The translations under genes were made by a program, and so were the position numbers. Under the pieces are notes generated by a model that saw only the letters and a program-made list of their open reading frames with translations, did no database searches and was not told the origin of the DNA. Below are positions 6,610 through 7,848 of a stretch of 7,848 nucleotides of DNA, one piece after another. Positions within the stretch are counted from its first letter, which is position 1. Each line of letters starts with the position of its first letter. The DNA is taken from NCBI GenBank assembly GCA_937884915.1, contig CALAAN010000139.1, positions 1 to 7,848 of the forward strand, written 5' to 3'. Origin of the DNA: an uncultured Oscillibacter sp. (lineage in GTDB: Bacteria > Bacillota > Clostridia > Oscillospirales > Oscillospiraceae).

Positions 6610-6618
6610 GGTGACCTC

Positions 6619-6825
6619 CTAAAAATAAAATAATTCTTCAAATTTCTTGTCCAAAGCGATACAGAGAATGAGAGCCAACTTGGCAGTTGGGTTAAATTGT
6701 CCGGTCTCGATCGAACTGATCGTGTTTCGCGAAACACCTACCATTTCTGCGAGCTGAGACTGCGAGAGCTTTTTTTCAAGCCGCGCCTCCTTCAGCCTGT
6801 TCTGCAATTTTAACTCATCATTCAT
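6619..6825 (-). CDS. XRE-family helix-turn-helix regulator, small single-domain type
   Basis: This 68-aa protein is essentially one Cro/C1-type DNA-binding domain. The helix-turn-helix reads LSQSQLAEMVGVSRNTISSI (20-39), followed by TGQFNPTAKLALILCIALDK and the usual FEELFYF tail. The size and tail match the short regulators that Firmicutes place next to small membrane-protein genes. Its ATG overlaps the TGA of the upstream membrane gene by 4 nt (ATGA), with GAGGT shortly upstream, so translation is coupled. The likely target is the pair of 17-bp repeats in the operon's own promoter, giving autorepression; this is inferred from position and symmetry. How it would be relieved is unknown, but the two flanking membrane proteins are candidates for signal input or for regulated output. 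Confidence 0.93.
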   Translation of the reverse strand: MNDELKLQNRLKEARLEKKLSQSQLAEMVGVSRNTISSIETGQFNPTAKLALILCIALDKKFEELFYF

Positions 6826-7151
6826 CCCTTTACCTCAATAAGCCGCAAAACAAAAAAGGTGAAGCAGAGGATCAGCATTGCGAAATACAAGACGGTGATC
6901 GTTAAGTCTGTTTTCCTTTTTGCTTTGATAAATCTTACCAGATAATGCGTACCAAGAATGCTGAAGTAGATGATCCAGGGGCTGAAAAGCATCGTGTTAG
7001 TAGCCCAAATAAATAGAACCGAGACCAAGCAGCATACGGCGGCTCCGATGCGGCTGGCAATGTTGCCGGCTTGCGCGGACATTTCTGCTTCTGCCAAGTC
7101 TCTATTTTTATTTTCTTTACGGCTGATCGCCAGAATATCTTCTTTTTCCAT
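6822..7151 (-). CDS. Small membrane protein, DUF6442-like
   Basis: The 109-aa protein has a charged N-terminus, MEKEDILAISRKENKNRD (1-18), then three probable membrane segments at about 33-52, 56-76 and 83-103, with a basic KAKRK loop before the last. The opening E-DILA-SRKENKN motif resembles the DUF6442 family as I remember it; the function is unknown. I chose ATG 7151 rather than an in-frame TTG at 7169 because GAGG lies 6 nt upstream of the ATG and the conserved motif begins there. The TTG would also lie only about 8 nt after the predicted transcription start, without a ribosome binding site. It is the first gene of the operon, transcribed from the promoter at 7184-7212 and overlapping the XRE gene by ATGA. 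The operon arrangement suggests its activity is tied to that regulator. Confidence 0.88.
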   Translation of the reverse strand: MEKEDILAISRKENKNRDLAEAEMSAQAGNIASRIGAAVCCLVSVLFIWATNTMLFSPWIIYFSILGTHYLVRFIKAKRKTDLTITVLYFAMLILCFTFFVLRLIEVKG

Positions 7152-7165
7152 AAGGCACCTCGCTG

Positions 7166-7182
7166 CCAAGTTTCCTTGTCAA
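7166..7182. promoter_or_regulatory. Operator-like repeat, downstream copy
   Basis: CCAAGTTTCCTTGTCAA contains the inverted core CAAG-4-CTTG and overlaps the predicted transcription start (about 7177, - strand) of the membrane/XRE operon. It differs at one base from the copy at 7196-7212. It is a probable binding site for the XRE protein, inferred from position and symmetry. Confidence 0.65.
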
Positions 7183-7183
7183 G

Positions 7184-7212
7184 ATTATAAATGTACCAAG
7201 TTTTCTTGTCAA
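7184..7212 (-). promoter_or_regulatory. Perfect-consensus promoter of the membrane/XRE/membrane operon
   Basis: On the - strand TTGACA (7212-7207) and TATAAT (7189-7184) are separated by exactly 17 bp. The predicted start near 7177 gives a leader of about 26 nt before ATG 7151. Two matching operator-like repeats cover the -35 box and the transcription start, so a strong but tightly repressed promoter is expected. Confidence 0.85.
7196..7212. promoter_or_regulatory. Operator-like repeat, upstream copy
   Basis: CCAAGTTTTCTTGTCAA begins exactly 30 bp from the start of the other copy, close to three helical turns, and contains the -35 hexamer on the - strand. A protein bound here would block RNA polymerase directly. 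The inverted core CAAG-4-CTTG suits an XRE dimer. Confidence 0.65.
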
Positions 7213-7380
7213 TATATTTTGCTGAGATTTTTGCTGCTGACGCACTGAAAATCCCGAATTTGACGTATAATGGGGACGTTCACTTGTATGGGCGTTGTAC
7301 GTTCGAAAAGGCAAAATGGCTGCCATTTGGCGTGGCCCCAACTTATATAGATATGCTATAAAAATATATAAATATTCCAC
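7213..7380. other. Noncoding divergent intergenic region
   Basis: I see no gene here. The stretch lies between the - strand operon promoter and the + strand ECF-gene promoter. It contains an isolated TATAAT on the + strand (7266-7271) with no good -35 box, the imperfect palindrome at 7311-7331, and an A+T-rich block (about 7341-7378) just upstream of the ECF-gene promoter that could act as an UP-like element. Within that block TATAG-5-CTATA (7346-7360) is an inverted repeat. A TGGGG (7271-7275) and CCCCA (7336-7340) could pair if transcribed, but I cannot show that they are. Confidence 0.5.
7311..7331. repeat. Imperfect palindrome centred at 7321
   Basis: The arms AAATGGC (7314-7320) and GCCATTT (7322-7328) flank a single central T, and two further pairs (7311-7312 with 7330-7331) extend it across one mismatch. 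A one-base centre makes a DNA site for a dimeric regulator more likely than an RNA hairpin. It lies 50 bp upstream of the -35 box of the ECF-gene promoter. Confidence 0.4.
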
Positions 7381-7409
7381 TTGAAATTGTTTCCGTTGTT
7401 TGGTATTAT
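7381..7409 (+). promoter_or_regulatory. Promoter of the ECF S-component gene
   Basis: TTGAAA (7381-7386) and TATTAT (7404-7409) are spaced by 17 bp, with A+T-rich sequence just upstream. The predicted transcription start is about 7416, giving a leader of about 127 nt before ATG 7543, long enough for a structured regulatory RNA. Confidence 0.7.
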
Positions 7410-7421
7410 ATCTCGGCACGT

Positions 7422-7432
7422 CGGACGTCCGG
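7422..7432. repeat. Palindromic 11-mer, copy 1
   Basis: CGGACGTCCGG, whose first ten bases are a perfect palindrome, lies about 6 nt after the predicted transcription start of the ECF gene. The identical 11-mer recurs at 7516-7526. It may be the 5' strand of an RNA closing stem or one of two DNA operators. Confidence 0.7.
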
Positions 7433-7515
7433 TTTCGGCAGAAAAACAAGGTGCGCTGCGAGGAGAGAATTTTCCGCGGCGCGCTCCTGCTGTAACGCCT
7501 GTATTGCTCCTTACA

Positions 7516-7526
7516 CGGACGTCCGG
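7516..7526. repeat. Palindromic 11-mer, copy 2
   Basis: This identical copy of CGGACGTCCGG starts 94 bp after copy 1 and 5 nt before the SD AAGGAG of the ECF gene. In RNA it can pair with copy 1; in DNA the spacing is near nine helical turns. Confidence 0.7.
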
Positions 7527-7542
7527 GTGAAAGGAGAAACTT

Positions 7543-7848
7543 ATGAGTAAGAACAACAACACGCAGAAGATCGTTGGTCTTGGCCTATTTACCGCCATTG
7601 TGATCGTTCTGCAGCTGATGGGCAGCTTCATCCGGTTCGGTACGTTCAGCATCTCGCTGGTGCTGGTGCCGGTCGTCATCGGTGCGGCGCTCTACGGCGC
7701 AGGCGCGGGTGCGTGGCTCGGCTTTGTGTTTGGTGTGGTCGTGCTGCTCAGCGGCGATGCGGCGGCGTTCCTCGGCGTCAACGCGCTCGGTACGATTTTG
7801 ACGGTGCTTGTCAAGGGCACATTGGCGGGTCTTCTCTCCGGCCTTGTC
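7543..7848 (+). CDS. ECF transporter S component, 3'-partial
   Basis: S components are the substrate-binding membrane subunits of energy-coupling factor importers, which take up vitamins and similar micronutrients together with EcfA, EcfA' and EcfT. Only the first 102 residues are in the window. They show a short polar N-terminus (MSKNNNTQK) and hydrophobic segments at about 10-26, 37-54, 56-74 and 83-102, with the family-like SISLVLVPVVIGAALYGAGA and GAWLGFVFGVVVLLSGDAAA. This resembles the general ECF S-component family (PF12822), as found in several Oscillospirales genomes; the substrate cannot be read from this part. ATG 7543 has AAGGAG 6 nt upstream. It is the first gene of its transcript, behind a 127-nt structured leader, and no ecfA or ecfT is in view. 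The leader suggests feedback control by the imported compound or a derivative. Confidence 0.9.
   Translation, partial: MSKNNNTQKIVGLGLFTAIVIVLQLMGSFIRFGTFSISLVLVPVVIGAALYGAGAGAWLGFVFGVVVLLSGDAAAFLGVNALGTILTVLVKGTLAGLLSGLV

Larger units (their letters stand above)
7416..7542 (+). ncRNA. Candidate cis-regulatory RNA (riboswitch-like leader) of the ECF S-component gene
   Basis: The leader can form a closing stem P1 between 7422-7431 and 7516-7525 (10 bp), extended by CAC 7417-7419 with GTG 7527-7529. Inside it lie P2, CGGCAG 7436-7441 with CTGCTG 7487-7492, an asymmetric A-rich internal loop, and P3, ten pairs between 7451-7460 and 7475-7484 with two G-U pairs. The P3 apical loop contains AGGAG (7461-7465). 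The anti-SD CTCCTT (7507-7512) can pair with the true SD AAGGAG (7531-7536), or its first five bases with the P3 loop as a pseudoknot. P1 competes with the CAC/GTG part of the SD hairpin. This suggests ligand-controlled translation. I could not match it to FMN, TPP, THF, preQ1, cobalamin, lysine or fluoride classes from memory. Pairings were read by eye, with no folding energy. Confidence 0.55.

Noticed and set aside
7152..7169. Upstream TTG start for the DUF6442-like gene, adding six residues
   Set aside because: The extension overlaps the region just after the predicted transcription start, lacks an SD, and the ATG at 7151 has GAGG at good spacing.
7266..7271. A perfect TATAAT on the + strand suggesting an extra promoter
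   Set aside because: No acceptable -35 hexamer at 16-18 bp and no extended -10 TG; the TTGACG nearby directly abuts it and cannot serve as -35.
7416..7542. T-box leader before a transporter gene
   Set aside because: No recognisable T-box antiterminator sequence of the AGGGTGGNACCGCG type and no stem-I features; the length is also too short for a usual T-box.

Overview
The window looks like chromosomal DNA from a GC-rich gut-type Clostridia, most likely Oscillospirales (inference). The evidence is a Spo0H-type sigma factor, the trmK-nif3 pair, a DUF1858 redox-disulfide protein, a CxxC-x17-CxxC zinc-ribbon protein, an ECF transporter S component, strong AGGAGG-type ribosome binding sites and GC-rich codon use.

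Layout. Positions 3-3477 carry, all on the + strand: ruvB (5' end outside the window), glmM, a sigH-type sigma factor and a small zinc-ribbon gene, closed by a strong terminator at 3499-3533. Next is a DUF1858 gene with its own promoter and a hairpin terminator. About 20 nt beyond that hairpin begins the tight trmK / nif3-family / yebC cluster (3904-6129). This first 6.1 kb is mostly housekeeping: branch migration, cell-wall precursor synthesis, tRNA modification and translation. A perfect 16-bp bidirectional terminator (6243-6276) separates it from a visibly AT-richer cassette on the - strand (7151-6307). The cassette encodes a small membrane protein (DUF6442-like), an XRE-type repressor and a second small membrane protein. 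They are translationally linked and driven by a perfect-consensus promoter carrying two near-identical 17-bp operator-like repeats exactly 30 bp apart. The last part (7213-7848) is a long noncoding region followed by the start of an ECF transporter S-component gene that runs off the 3' end.

Most interesting signals. (1) The 127-nt leader of the ECF S-component gene has riboswitch-like architecture: a long-range closing stem made from two copies of an 11-mer, a two-part internal hairpin, and an anti-SD segment that can pair either with the Shine-Dalgarno or with an SD-like apical loop. I could not match it to a riboswitch class I know. (2) The - strand membrane/XRE/membrane cassette with twin operators looks like an autoregulated, probably acquired, module of unknown function. 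(3) The sigma-factor gene has a near-consensus promoter whose -10 box lies three bases before the start codon, which conflicts with use of that promoter to express the full-length protein.

All family assignments come from reading the sequence and from memory of the families; no searches were run. GC statements are by eye.
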